Shown here: positions 1-11,417 of the stretch, piece after piece
Layout: the number at the start of each line of letters is the position of its first letter
How positions within the stretch are numbered: the first letter of the stretch is position 1
Origin: Hybos culiciformis
Lineage: Eukaryota > Arthropoda > Insecta > Diptera > Hybotidae
NCBI GenBank assembly: GCA_964007475.1
Contig: OZ023273.1
Location: forward strand, 62,816,108-62,880,107
Direction of reading: 5' to 3'
Length of the DNA stretch: 64,000 nt
Notes under the pieces: model-generated
Databases searched by the model: none
Seen by the model: the letters and a program-made list of their open reading frames with translations, nothing else
Told to the model about the DNA's origin: nothing
Program-made: the position numbers and the translations under genes

Positions 1-114
1 ATGATTTAAATACATATCAATACATTTTTAATTCAACATCAGTAAGTTCCTAGCAAGTTTGTATTCAATTTTACAAAGTTAATATTTTAAAAATAACAAA
101 ATTTTATTTCAAAG

Positions 115-2502
115 CTTAACGATGGTTATTGGCATAAAATTATTATCACTTATGATGCAGGAAATATAAAATGTTCATTGGACTGCAAAAATTTAAAACT
201 TAAAAGTATTAATCAAACACTTCAAGACTTACCTCAGGAAATACAAATAGAACAATTTGACTTTTTTCCTGTTAAATTCAATCCTGCAAGCTCAAAGGTA
301 AGAAGATGTTGATAAAATTATGTAACCGACAAACTTCCAATTAAAGTATGCTTTAAGATTTTCAAATAATTTATTTTGATTATTCAGAATTAGGCATTAT
401 AGATAAAGATAACTAACTTATTAGTATCACACGTACATAATATATGGCGCCATGATAAAAAAAACCTCTGAATAACACCTTATAGTTGTTATTTCATATT
501 TGAGTGAAAATCAAAGTCATTTGCAAATTTTCTGAATTATATCTTATTTAATACCTGATGTGTGATTAATACCTGAATGTGAAATAAAACGGCGCAGTGA
601 AATAAAGCCGCGGGTCTTATTTCATTTTGAAAAATGAAATAAGGCCGCGAAAAAATCCTCGCGGTCTTATTTCATTTTGAAAAATGAAATAAGACCGCAT
701 AAAATTCCTCGCGGCCTTATTTCGTTTTGAAAAATGAAATAAGACCGCGACAAAAAAAAAATTAATCGGAGGGCTAATTTCATTTTGAAAAATGAAATAA
801 GGCCGCGATGATTTTTTCGCGGCCTTATTTCATTTTGAAAAACGAAATAAGGCCGCGTAATCTTGTGCCGCAAATCCCACTGACCAACCGCCCGCCCTGC
901 TGCCCTGTGTGCTCACCTCACAAGATTACGCGGCCTTATTTCATTTATAAAAATGAAATTAGCCCTCCGAATAATTGTTTTTTTTTTGTCGCGGTCTTAT
1001 TTCATTTTTCAAAACGAAATAACGCCGCGAGGAATTTTTTGCGGTCTTATTTAATTTTCAAAATGAAATAAGACCGCGAGGATTTTTTCGCGGTCTTATT
1101 TCATTTTTCAAAATGAAATAAGACCGCAACAAAAAACGTCGCGGCCTTATTTCCCGCGGCCTTATTTCCATCCCCCAAATAAAACCTATATTTTGTTGAA
1201 AATTCTTAGATGATTTGCGAAAAAGGATCTTGTTATCCCTGCAAGTCTATACCCTTAAGATAACCTCTTTTATTAGAATATTCTATAAGAATTAAGTTTT
1301 GGTTTTATTTTACACTCAGATCTGGAAAAATTTTGAAAATTAAATTTATTTTCTCTTTCAATTGCGAAATAAAGTCTATTATTATTATTTGATTATATAG
1401 TCTTTGTAACTTGAGACCATCATAAGTAATGTACAAAGAAAATATTTTAATTTTTAACTACTTATTTGCAGATTGACGTAAACAAAATTCTTATTCACGT
1501 TGACAATTCAACGGAAATTACTTGTAATGATATAGAAGAGTTCAATAATGAATTTTCAAAATCTAAAGAACTAGATTTTTTGACAGTTTTTTTCAATTCA
1601 ACTGATCCGTATATTTTTAATAATTCAAAGGAAACAGTTACAAAGTCTGTAAGAGTACCAAATTCATTCGTATACGGTTCATCTTTGAACAACACCTTAT
1701 TGGAAATTGTTTTTAGATCTAATATCACAAAAAATGCTAAAATTAAGTTACTTGCACTGAAAGGCAAATCAACGATTAAATTCTACATTTCAACATGCCG
1801 TGTATGGTCTTATGGCATATTGGAGAGTAATATAAATAATTTTCGCAATGATAAAAAAGTAGAACAGAATACGGGAATTCATCTTGACAAAAGTGTAAAA
1901 CAAAAATTATCTATTCTTCAACGTAAAACAATTTATTTAATTTAATTTTTTTTAGATTTTTGATGGTAATTGGCATAAAATTCTTTTTTACTTTCCGAAA
2001 TATACAAACAGTGAGATTTGGATAGACTGTAAGAAGCATTCATTGGATAGCAATCAAAAACTTAAAAAAATTAGTGATCTGATAAATGAAGTTCAGCTTA
2101 TTGAAAGTTTGACAGAAAATGAAATTGAAAAGGTAAGAAGTAATAAGCTTCACTTGTTTAAAGCAAGCCAAATTAATTATTTACATCGAAATAAAATTCT
2201 TTGTAAATTATTAAAATTAAAAATATATATAAATTGGCTAACTGAAAACTTGCCAACTTCAAAGCTTTTGAAATACATATATTATTGATCAATGATATAC
2301 AGGCTTAAATGTACATACATAATTCAAACCGATTTAACGAACTTAAAAATTTACAAATACATACCTATAAAATAATATTTATCATCATATTTTATTAATT
2401 TATACTAACTTATTACTGCTGTATTTTTTTCAGTTTGAAATCAAGAAGCTTAAAATGTATGCAAACTTTGATGACGATTTAATGAACATGTGTAAAATTT
2501 AA
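115..2502 (+). CDS. TSPN-like secreted protein, gene A (3' part)
   Basis: Partial gene; the first exon lies left of the window. Exons seen: 115-297, 1472-1894, 1956-2132 and 2434-2502 (stop), all phase 0, giving 283 residues. The first exon reads LNDGYWHKIIITYD then SLDCKN, the core of domain 1. The second begins IDVNKILIHVDNSTEITCND, which closes domain 1, and continues without an intron into domain 2 (LDFLTVFFNSTD, LEIVFRS). The third is IFDGNWHKILFYF then WIDCKK. The last is FEIKKLKMYANFDDD and ends in a Cys (MCKI). The paired cysteines (xDC and the terminal C) and the FDIxKL strand match the TSPN/laminin-G fold of thrombospondins and collagens. AATAAA lies at 2505-2510. The role is unknown; secretion is inferred from the paralogues, which have signal peptides. 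Exon 1472-1894 ends at AGT before GTAAAA, a choice made to keep phase 0. Confidence 0.78.
588..1170. repeat. Palindrome of palindromes in gene A intron
   Basis: The unit is itself a hairpin, GCGGTCTTATTTCATTTT then GAAAAATGAAATAAGACCGC. It recurs about four times on each side of a GC-rich centre (about 858-935). The two sides are inverted copies of each other: CGCGTAATCTTGTG on the left faces CACAAGATTACGCG on the right, and GGAGGGCTAATTTC faces GAAATTAGCCCTCC. The whole block lies in the intron 298-1471 of gene A. Open frames across it are by-products of the repeat. Confidence 0.9.
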
Positions 2503-2932
2503 AAAATAAAATTCCAATGAAGAAATTTTTTTTTGTATAAGTAAATAAATCACACGTCCCTAATTGCACAAAAAGGCGTTATTGACATTTTTCCGAAATC
2601 TAGATAAAAACGCAATTTGATTGATAGCTCAATTTCACCAAATAAATCATAATATTGAAATTAAAAATTGATCTTTCTTATGATTCTGATTCTACTCAAA
2701 CAAAAAAAAAATTATAAAATCCGTTGCATTTGTTGAAAAAAAAATTTTTTTAAACTTCAATATCCAGAAACAAGAAATTTGCATAAGTCTTTTTGTGGTA
2801 TAAGCGACGAATAATATATTAAGCTAAAAATTGTCAAAACGATTCAATCGATTAAATAAAATAAAAATATGACTTAATTATTTCATGTTATGTAAAAAAA
2901 AAACCATTTATAAATAATTTTATTTTAAGTTA

Positions 2933-3154
2933 AACCATAGATTAAGAATACAGAAAGATGGGAAGCTTCATACCACATTATTTTTGGTATTTTTATGTGA
3001 ATGTGTTAGTAAAACAAAATAAAATACGTGATAATTATCAATATATGAAAAGAATTTTATTTAGTTTTACTAACACCTTCACATAAAAATACCAAAAAAG
3101 ACTGAAAAAATGTTGTATGAAGTTCCAATCTTTCTGTATTCTTAATCTATGGTT
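2933..3154. mobile_element. MITE with CATAGATTAAGAATAC ends
   Basis: The arms AACCATAGATTAAGAATACA and its inverted copy TGTATTCTTAATCTATGGTT bound about 220 bp. Inner stretches also pair (TTTTATGTGAATGTGTTAGT against ACTAACACCTTCACATAAAA). TAA flanks both sides if the element is read as ACCATAG...CTATGGT, so a TAA target duplication is possible. There is no coding capacity. Confidence 0.75.
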
Positions 3155-3419
3155 AAACCAAAGAGTAAGTATATCATAAAAAAAAAATTATAAAAAGAAA
3201 ATATTATAAAAAAAATTCTGATTATCTGCAATTTTTACCCTTCCTCTATTGTTTATTCTCAAGACAGATATTGGTTTTAAATGATACACAAAACGATTAC
3301 ATTACAACAAATCATGGTTTTCTAAATTTATTACAAATATATAGTTATGAAGAAATCCAAACATCCAGATTTATTATTTACACTTTTGCATATCTAAAAA
3401 AAGCATTTGATATTTATTA

Positions 3420-3879
3420 TGCCTTGAGCACAGCTAATACCGCAAAGAAATTTAGAACTACCGTAAAAACCGATTTTCTGCGTTATTTCTTATTTATTTT
3501 AAAATAAAATTATGAAAAACGAAAGATATTAATTTGATTGATTTTTTGTAAAAAGAATTTCTTAAAATTATTTCATAATTAATTAGAAAACTGAATTTTT
3601 TTTTTTTGCTCCAGAAAGAATTGACTACGTCACAAAATAATTTTTTTGTTTCTTTTTCACAGCGTTTCTTCTGCATCGAAATTTGGTTTTGCGGCATTTT
3701 TCTGTAATCATATTATAAAAAAAACAAAAGCAGTTGTTTGCAGTTGACTTTTTATTATAAAAAAAACAAAAGCAGTTGTTTGCAGTTGATTTTTTTGCTT
3801 TCAGGTAAAATTAGCTGTGAACATGTTTCCGGAACATTCCTTCAAAAATTGCTTTGCGGTATTAGCTGTGCTCAAGGCA
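3420..3879. mobile_element. PIF/Harbinger-like MITE, TTA target duplication
   Basis: The terminal inverted repeats are TGCCTTGAGCACAGCTAATA (left) and its reverse complement ending at 3879. They are flanked by TTA at 3417-3419 and 3880-3882. A 3-bp TTA/TAA duplication is typical of PIF/Harbinger elements. Inside, 3709-3792 carries a tandem pair of about 41 bp around ACAAAAGCAGTTGTTTGCAG. It is non-autonomous and about 460 bp long. Confidence 0.72.
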
Positions 3880-3989
3880 TTAATAATTAAAGTTTATAAG
3901 TATTTTTTCTTTTTAACAAGAACTTATAATCCTATTTTAAGAATGACACATTTCTCTTTTCGCCTATGATAAAAGAGGGAGCTGGTGTC

Positions 3990-4300
3990 TTTACAAATTT
4001 CATATTGCAAAAGTCTATTTGGCCGAACGCCAGTTATCAAATTTTTATGTTTTGCAAATCTATATTTCGGAAAAAAAATTCTTTAACATATTTCAATTTG
4101 GCATAATGCGACACTTCGCAAAAAAATATTTCTCAAATATCAATTCACAACATTATATTAATTGGGACACTTCGCAAAACTATAGTTTAATGAATTTTTT
4201 TATATTGTATACCTACATGTTTCGGCTAAAGTCTAAAATGTCATAATGTACACATTTGCTGATTAACCACAAAATTAGGCAAATGTAAGTTTACCATCTG
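3990..4300. repeat. Degenerate TTTGCGAAATGTC-type word repeat, left block
   Basis: Loose repetition of words such as TTCGCAAA, TTTGGC, TTGCAAAAG and GCAAATGT, without a fixed period. The same vocabulary reappears at 5970-6240, on the other side of the Helitron-like element. The two blocks may be one older element split by that insertion. Confidence 0.4.
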
Positions 4301-4330
4301 GTAAATGTTAATAATCTATCTATCTATCTA

Positions 4331-5859
4331 TCGATCTACCTATATATATAAAATCGAAGTTGTCTCTTTGTCTGTTTGTATGTTCCGAATAGGCTCCTAA
4401 ACCGCTCAACCGATCGTTTTCAAACTTTCACCATGTCTTTGTGTTAGGTCGTGGGTCGTTATAGGCTATTTTAAAATTTGATTGGCCTCCTACCCAGGGA
4501 CCTCCCCGCGGGCGGACTTCAAAAGTTCGTCCGATTTCATTCAAATTTGGTATGTAAAAAGAGGAACTGATTACACACAAATATCGTAACAAAAAATTTG
4601 TTGACCTCCTACCCAGGGACCTCCTACCCAAAGACCTCCCATGGGGGCGGACTTTAAAAGTTCGTCCGATTTCATTCAAATTTGGTATGTAAAAAGAGGA
4701 ACTGATTACACACAAATATCGTAACAAAAAATTTGTTGACCTCCTATCCAGGGACCTCCTACCCAGAGCCCTCCGCTGTGGGCGGATTTCAAAAGTTCGT
4801 CCGATTTCATTCAATTTGGTATGTAAAAAGAGGAACTGATTACACACAAATTTCGTAACAAACAATTTGTTGATCTATTACCAAGGGACCTCCTACCCAG
4901 GGACCTCCTACCCAGGGACCTCCTACCCAAGGACCTCCTACCCAGCGACCTCCCCAGGGGGGCAGACTTCAAAAGTTCGTCCGATTTCATGCAAATTTGG
5001 TATGTAAAAAGAGGAACTGACTACACATAAATTTCGTAACAAAAAATTTGTTGACCTCCTACCCAGGGACCTTCCCTCGGGGCGTACTGTAAAAGTTCGT
5101 CCGATTTCATTCAAATTTAGGTATGTAAAAAGAAGAACTGATTACACACAAATTTCGTAACAAAAAATTTGTTGACCTCCTACCCAGGGACCTCACCTCG
5201 GGGCGGGTTTTAAAACTTCGTCTGATTTCATTCAAATTTGGTACGTAAGAAGAGGAAATGATTACACACAAATTTCGTAACAAAAAATTTATTGATCTGC
5301 TACCCTAGGTGGGATTTCAAAAGTTTGTCCGATTTCATTTAAATTTGGTACATAAAAATGATTAAACACACGAATTTCGTAACAAAAAATTTGGCTCCCT
5401 CTTTTTAGGGGGCCTCTTCGAATATATAGAAATCAATTTCTTTATTACTAATAACTACAAAATATTAAAAACTAAACCACTCAACCGATCGTTTCGAAAT
5501 TTACACCGTCTCTTTGTCGGGGTCGTTATAAGCTATTTTAAAATTTGAATGGCACCCTACCCAGAAACTCCTCCCGGGGAGGACTGCAAAAGTTCTTCCG
5601 ATTTCATTCAAATTTGATTCATAAAAAGAGGAAATGGATAAAAACAAAAATTTGGTTTGGTTGGAAACCTGTTTAAGGGAAGGATATCATTCGATTTCAT
5701 ACAATTTAAGTTTTGAATAAGTTGAAATGATAAATATTAATTTTCTTAGATATTTTCCCAAATTTATAAAATAACTAGCTCCTATAATTGTTCAATCTGA
5801 CAACAAAAATTTCACTTAAAACGTGTGTTCCACAACAACGTGTGTGCGGGTACAGCTAG
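4331..5859 (+). mobile_element. Helitron-like element with internal minisatellite
   Basis: The left end is a TATATATATAAAATCGAAGT stretch just after several A|TC steps, so the exact 5' base is ambiguous (4323-4336). The right end is GGGTACAGCTAG followed by T, the CTAG|T terminus of insect Helitrons, which insert between A and T and make no target duplication. The interior has about seven units of 120-180 bp at about 4480-5400, each with TTCGTCCGATTTCATTCAAA, a 'GTAACAAAAAATTTGTTGACC' type word and 'CCTACCCAGGGACC'. A second copy of the 5' part is at about 5470-5560. No Rep/helicase is present, so it is non-autonomous, like HINE/DINE-type elements. Confidence 0.65.
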
Positions 5860-5969
5860 TTAAATGTAAAAATAAAACATAAAAATTAAAATTCATATAA
5901 TTGGAATTGTTTAATTTTTAATTTAATAATATGCATTTATCATGATGCAATAGATTTTAGTGCATGCTA

Positions 5970-6240
5970 AATACACATTTCACAACTTCCCTTTTTGGCG
6001 TAATTCATATTTCGCGAGCGCGAATTGTGAATTACGCCAAAAAGGGTAGTTGTAAAATGTATAGTTTGCCAAAAGTAGTAGTTGCGAAATGTCCTTACTG
6101 CAAAGTTGCTAACTATCTCATTAGGCTAAAGCGTACTTTTGTTAACTATCCGTTTTGCGAAATTGTTCTTTTGCGAAGTGTCTATTTTGCTAAATGGAAT
6201 TAGGCAAAATGTCTTTTTGCGAAATATCTTTCGGCGTAAA
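5970..6240. repeat. Palindrome plus degenerate TTTGCGAAATGTC word repeat
   Basis: 5974-6060 is an imperfect hairpin: CCCTTTTTGGCGTAATTCA faces TGAATTACGCCAAAAAGGG around a CGCGAGCGCG loop. It runs on into spaced words (TTGCGAAATGTCC, TTTTGCGAAGTGTC, GGCAAAATGTC, TTGCGAAATATC). No protein is supported here. Confidence 0.5.
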
Positions 6241-6740
6241 TGTACGAAAAATCACTATTCCCACTGGAACGGAATTTCTACCCATTAAATTCATGAATAT
6301 CATTTTAAAGTAAATTTGTTAATATATTACTTTTGATTATTTGTTAATTATGACAAATTAAATGTAGTTTGTAAAAACATGAAATTATTATCGAAACAAA
6401 ATAAAAACTAAATTTATAAGCGATTCTTTTTAATAATTATTATTGGTTATAATTATCATACTTTCAAAAAATAAAAAAAGTAAACTTGCGAGCTTAATTA
6501 CTTTTATGGTCATAATTCTCATAATCTTAATTTAAAATGTTCCCAATAATAATCACAACTTATAACAAAAAACATAAAAAAGGTTAAATGTTGTAACCTT
6601 AACTTCCAAAATTTTCTTATCTTTCACAATTTTTCTAAATTTTATATTAATTATATTTTATATTAATTTTGGGTACACTTAGCTAAAGTTAAAAACAAAG
6701 AGTATGAATTCAGTTTTGATTAAACTTTCTTAGCCAAAAA

Positions 6741-9700
6741 ATGAATAATTTATTGATAATAATTGGATGTATTTTGTTGTCCGTAATTAATAGTGAATCT
6801 CATACCTATGATTTACTAAAAAAATTTAAAATAAAACCAAATGTAACTGAAAATGGAGTAATTTATGGGGAATTGGATTATTCAATTAAAAAACATATAA
6901 ATGTCTTAAAAATGTTTGATAATGAAATAATTAATAAACTCACCGTTGAAATTGTATTCCGTCCGAAAGATTTTAAAAACATTATTAGCCTTGCACAAAT
7001 GGGAAATAAGGGACAAGAATATACAGTTTTTTTGTATTTGCACAAGGATTCGTTGATTTCTTTTGGTTACGAACATCGCGAAGATTTCATATATTACACG
7101 CGAACAAGTCGTTATCATACACCGAACGTAATATTTTTAATATGTATTATAATATATAAATTTTTAAAACGAAATATAAAATTATTTTATCAACATTCAA
7201 TATAAGTTTAAGTTTATACCTACTTAAATATATATTTTTCTCCGACAAGGAGAAATATGCAACCGGCAGAAACTTCCAATTTTTTTCGGAAATCTTTTTA
7301 TATAATTTTTTTTAATTTACTTCTCATGAAAATTAAAATTATAAATTAAAGTTAAAATATGAAATTAATTGTATTTTAGTGCTTATGTCTTTTTGATTTT
7401 TTACTATCTAGATGGACGATGGAGGATGGCATAAAATATATATAAGTTATGATAAAGGTGTTGTAGAAGTTTCATTTGATTGTACAAATATACCAACCAG
7501 CGAGAACGAAATAAAAATGTACCCAGATAAAATAGAGATAACAAATACAGAGTTTTTCCCATTAGCTATTAACACTAATTCAGCAAAGGTAATATTTTAA
7601 GTTTTGTACGTAAGTTTTATAAAACAAAAAAGGGATACTTTTTGACCGCTTGAATTCATTTGACAATGACTTGAAATGAAAGACAACTTTTAGATTTGTC
7701 CAGTCGAGAATGAAAGGAATTTATTTACAGAGTTACCCTGATAAAAAAAAAAAATTTTTATTATATTTTTTTAATTTTTATGATAAAAAAACCCGAATTG
7801 AAGCATATACAATTAGAAGGAATTTTCTTTATTCAAATAAACGAAAGCTACATAAAAGCTCAAAGCGTAGAACCAAAGAATATGGACAAAAATAGAGTAC
7901 GATTCAAATCACTTGACCAATGAGTTTTTAAGAGAGGGTAAAATTTGAATAAAATTATTAGAGTACGATTCAAATCACTTGACCAATCCGTTATGCAAAG
8001 CTTTCCCTTTCCATTACAAAATTCCATACAAAATTTAGGGGAAATTATTTAAGAAAAAAACTCATGCAAATTTTGTATGGAATTTTGTAATGGAAAAGGA
8101 AAGCTTTGCATAACGGATTGGTCAAGTGACTTGAATCGTACTCTAATAGAGGACCCCTACAAAAAATACCAATCAAAAAATGGAACAAAAAATTTTGAAC
8201 CAAAACCCAATGAACTTATATTTATCTTTTTTGGTAGTTTCGCTTTTTTTTCGAAACTTTAACAAGATCTGTACAATTTTTTAAGTTTTAAAAGCTTTTG
8301 GAAGAGGGAAATTTCAAAAAAATAATTATAAGCACTTGAGATTGTAACTTAAGATTTTTTGTTTGAATTTTTTATTTTGTATTTTTTGTACGGGACTGAA
8401 GCCTCAACAATACACATACTCTTTGGTAGAACTTATTAGAAAAAATGTATTTTAATTTTAACTGTGAAAAAAAAATTAAAAGGCATATTTTCTAATGAAT
8501 GTCAAATTGATATTTGTGCGAAAATCTTATTCAAAAACTTAATTTCGATAAATACAATGATAAGCACTCCTACCTTTCCTCGAATGGAAATATAGAAGTT
8601 CAAAGGTAGTTTAATAACATTAAAATAATTTTTGGAAATATGTAGCACGCACAGAGATTTTAAATATTCAACAAAAACAAGCTTAAAATATTCTCCATTT
8701 GTCATCGCTTTCTAGTATTTTTATTATACTCTTTAATTTTGAACTAATGGTTAAAAAAAAAATTTTTCTCTGTCTCCGGTAACTCAATTTCGTTGTTAAG
8801 ACAATTTGAAATTAATGTAATTTTAATTGTCATTGAAAAAATACCTACATGAACATGCTCTCAAAATTTCAGTATAATCGAATTGAGGGAGCTAAGAGCG
8901 ATTGGGGTTGAAAATTAATTTGATTGAAATTTTAAATAAGTATAAATAAGTTTGTCGTTTATAGGACCACGTGAATTGCTAAAGTATTTTAGATTTTAGA
9001 AAGAATCTCTAAATTTTATATAAGAGATATTGTCATACATTTTAAAATTTGTTAACAAGCTTTCTTTACACAAAAACAGAATCTAATTCAATATAGGAAA
9101 ATTTATCAACTAAACAGTATTGAATTTAAAGGAAAATTACCTGGGTGTTTAAGGTACTAAAAAGTATAAAATAATAAAAGTAAAAAATAAAATATTTAAT
9201 TTCAAGATTTGAATGTTTTGAATACACTTAAAGTAGGTATATGTTAGAAATTTTGTTGTATAAATTCACATAAGTACACTACGACTAACTGCAATCATGA
9301 TTCTTGAGACTAAACAAATATGGAACAAAATTCCAAAGATGATCATTCATTCAAAGTTACGAAAAATTCTAAATGAAACAAATTTAACCTGGATATTATT
9401 TTATTTTTTTAGATTGATATAAGCAAATTTATGATTTATGTTGATGAAACACCAAAAATTAATTGTGATGAAGTTCCCGATCTTTCAAATCCTTATTATG
9501 TTAATGGAACTAGTATTGATTTTTTGGAAACTTTCTTTGGAACCAAAGAGTCGCATTCCTTTACTAATGAAACGATTGAAAAAGATATAAGAATTCCCAA
9601 TAAATTTTTACAAAAAGATTTTGAATCTATGATGCTTGAAGCAATTTTTCGAATGAACTCAACTGTTAATGAGAAAATTAAAATTTTGGATCTCGTTGAT

Positions 9701-11417
9701 AATTCTGATAATTCAATATCTTATGAATTTTTTATTTCAAAATGCAGCGTTTCATCTCTTGGAACAATGAAAATTAACGACTGGGAAAACATTCAAACTT
9801 CAAGTGAAGAAGCTGATAGACCACCATTGGAAAAGAATATAGACATAGATGTAAGTAGAAAAAAAAAACAGCGGATTGATATTCTGTATTTCGAAATTCT
9901 TAATGTCAAAAAAAAATGTGTATTGAAAATTCATAATTTTAAAACCTTTATTTTTTAAATTCTATTATTATATTTTTAAAAATGTGTACGTTTCAATATT
10001 ATTTTAAGAAAATATAAAATTCACCATACAGAATTTTTAGATACAGAATTTCGACCCCAATTCAGAATAAATAATTCAATATTACTACTCTAACACTTTA
10101 TTTTAAAATTCAGATTCAATTGATAAAAAATTATAAAATATTATTTACATAAGTATTATTACAACGCTAAATTTATTTGTTTTTTTTTTTTCAGCTTTTT
10201 GATGGTAACTGGCACCACATTATATACTATTTTCATGCTAATAAATCTAGTGAAATTTGGGCAGATTGTTCAAAATATGAAATCGATAATTTCTTAAAAC
10301 CAATTAATTTGGAAAATATCAAATATACAGCTCGTATAGCTCAAAATATGTTACCCACAAAATTGGAGAATGTAAGTTTTTGTAAAATAGTCTAGGTAAT
10401 CTCCAAAACCAAAAATAATAATAAAAATTTTGTTTTCTGCAAAAATCAAAAATTAAAATACGTACTTTTTTTCTAACTCCAACGAACATCTCGTTTCTTG
10501 ATGCCCAATAAAAAAATGTTGAATTCAGTTGAGTTAATTTATCATTTAATGTAGCTATTTAAAAAATACATATAATAGGTAGTTGTGCAATAAAGTAGGA
10601 AAAATGATTTTTTTTTCCATACTAGGCATGGATCGAGGAATAAAATGTTTTTCCTACGTGTTGCACAGATTGTTTTTTCTACTAGAGTTTCGGAAATCTA
10701 TTAAATTTTTTAGATTTATCATTATTTTCCAATAAATAAATAATAATATAATTAGATTTTCTATACCTTTTCAACTTCAAATTGGAAACAATCATTTTCA
10801 AAATGCAAATAATCATTTTCAAATTAGAAATAATTATTTTCAAAATGTAAATAATCATTTTCAAATTGGAAATAATAATTTTAATATGAAACAACAGTAC
10901 GATAAAACAATATATGAAGTTTTTCATTGGTTTTATTTTTGCCAGAAAGCTATATAAAGAAAAATTTTTGCTTAGAAAAAAAAAATCTCACATTAAAAAA
11001 TAGGAACCTGATAATGTTAAAAAGAAAATTTGTGGGAATTGAAGAGCGCTCGCAAAAAACCTTAGCAGTGAAAGCGAAAACATAATATAGGTGGGTTAAT
11101 AGACGCAAAAATATTTCTTTTATATTTATTTTTTTCAAATTTCTTAACCTTATAAGACAAATCTAATCTATTACAGAGAGAACTTTCAGCTGTTATAAAC
11201 AAACTTAATTGTTAATAAAAAAGATAAGCCCATTATATTTTCTCAAGATTTTTTTAACTGACTCTTATTATCCTATAACTAAAACATGAATGTATGTATA
11301 TGATAATAATTAATTTATTTTCTTAATTATTTTTCATTACAGTTTGAAATCAAAAAGCTTAAACTTTATATTGATGATGATGAAATGCATAATGTCAAAT
11401 GTGAAACTATCGAATGA
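6741..11417 (+). CDS. TSPN-like secreted protein, gene B, two domains
   Basis: Five phase-0 exons: 6741-7127, 7412-7588, 9413-9850, 10195-10371 and 11343-11417, giving 417 residues. Exon 1 starts with a signal peptide (MNNLLIIIGCILLSVINSES), then YDLLKKFKI and VEIVFRP. Exon 2 is MDDGGWHKIYISYDKG then SFDC. Exon 3 closes domain 1 (IDISKFMIYVDETPKINCDE) and opens domain 2 (IDFLETFFG, LEAIFRM). Exon 4 is LFDGNWHHIIYYF then WADC. Exon 5 is FEIKKLKLYIDDDEMHNVKC and ends TIE. Splice sites are standard GT-AG. AATAAA is at 11449-11454. This is the TSPN/laminin-G layout twice over, with no collagen, EGF or membrane segment after it. The short intron-2 acceptor TATCTAG is weak but keeps frame. The partner and function are unknown. 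Confidence 0.82.
7893..8145. mobile_element. Foldback element in gene B intron 2
   Basis: Near-perfect hairpin at 7959-8145. The arms begin TAGAGTACGATTCAAATCAC and run through CCAATCCGTTATGCAAAGCT to an AAATTCCATACAAAATTT inner stretch. An extra direct copy of the first 28 bases of the arm sits just outside at 7893-7920. Frames that cross the arms are not genes. Confidence 0.8.
10584..10667. repeat. Short imperfect hairpin in gene B intron 4
   Basis: TGTGCAATAAAGTAGGAAAA faces TTTTTCCTACGTGTTGCACA over about 84 bp. It resembles a tiny MITE or a solo palindrome. Confidence 0.55.

Larger units (their letters stand above)
2503..6740. other. Intergenic between genes A and B, repeat-filled
   Basis: No gene is seen. 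From left to right it holds the MITE at 2933-3154, the MITE at 3420-3879, a degenerate word-repeat block at about 3990-4300, a Helitron-like element at about 4331-5859, a short palindrome at 5974-6060, and more of the word-repeat block to about 6240. AT-rich unique DNA follows up to the gene B start. An INR-like TCAGTTTTG at about 6709 could mark the gene B start site. Confidence 0.6.

Noticed and set aside
667..1071. Open frames rich in FKMK/FQNEIRPR repeats on both strands
   Set aside because: They are read-throughs of the 588-1170 palindrome array; both strands give the same kind of peptide, as expected for inverted repeats.
580..1170. CRISPR-like regular repeats
   Set aside because: Units are hairpins arranged as inverted copies in a eukaryotic intron, with no spacers of constant length and no cas genes.
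4428..4865. A 145-residue open frame on the - strand with internal protein repeats
   Set aside because: It is a translation of the Helitron-like minisatellite; the protein repeats simply follow the DNA units, and no domain is present.
10682..10927. 81-residue - strand frame with repeated IISNLKMII
   Set aside because: It is coded by a short AT-rich tandem repeat (AAATAATCATTTTCAAA words), so it is not a protein.
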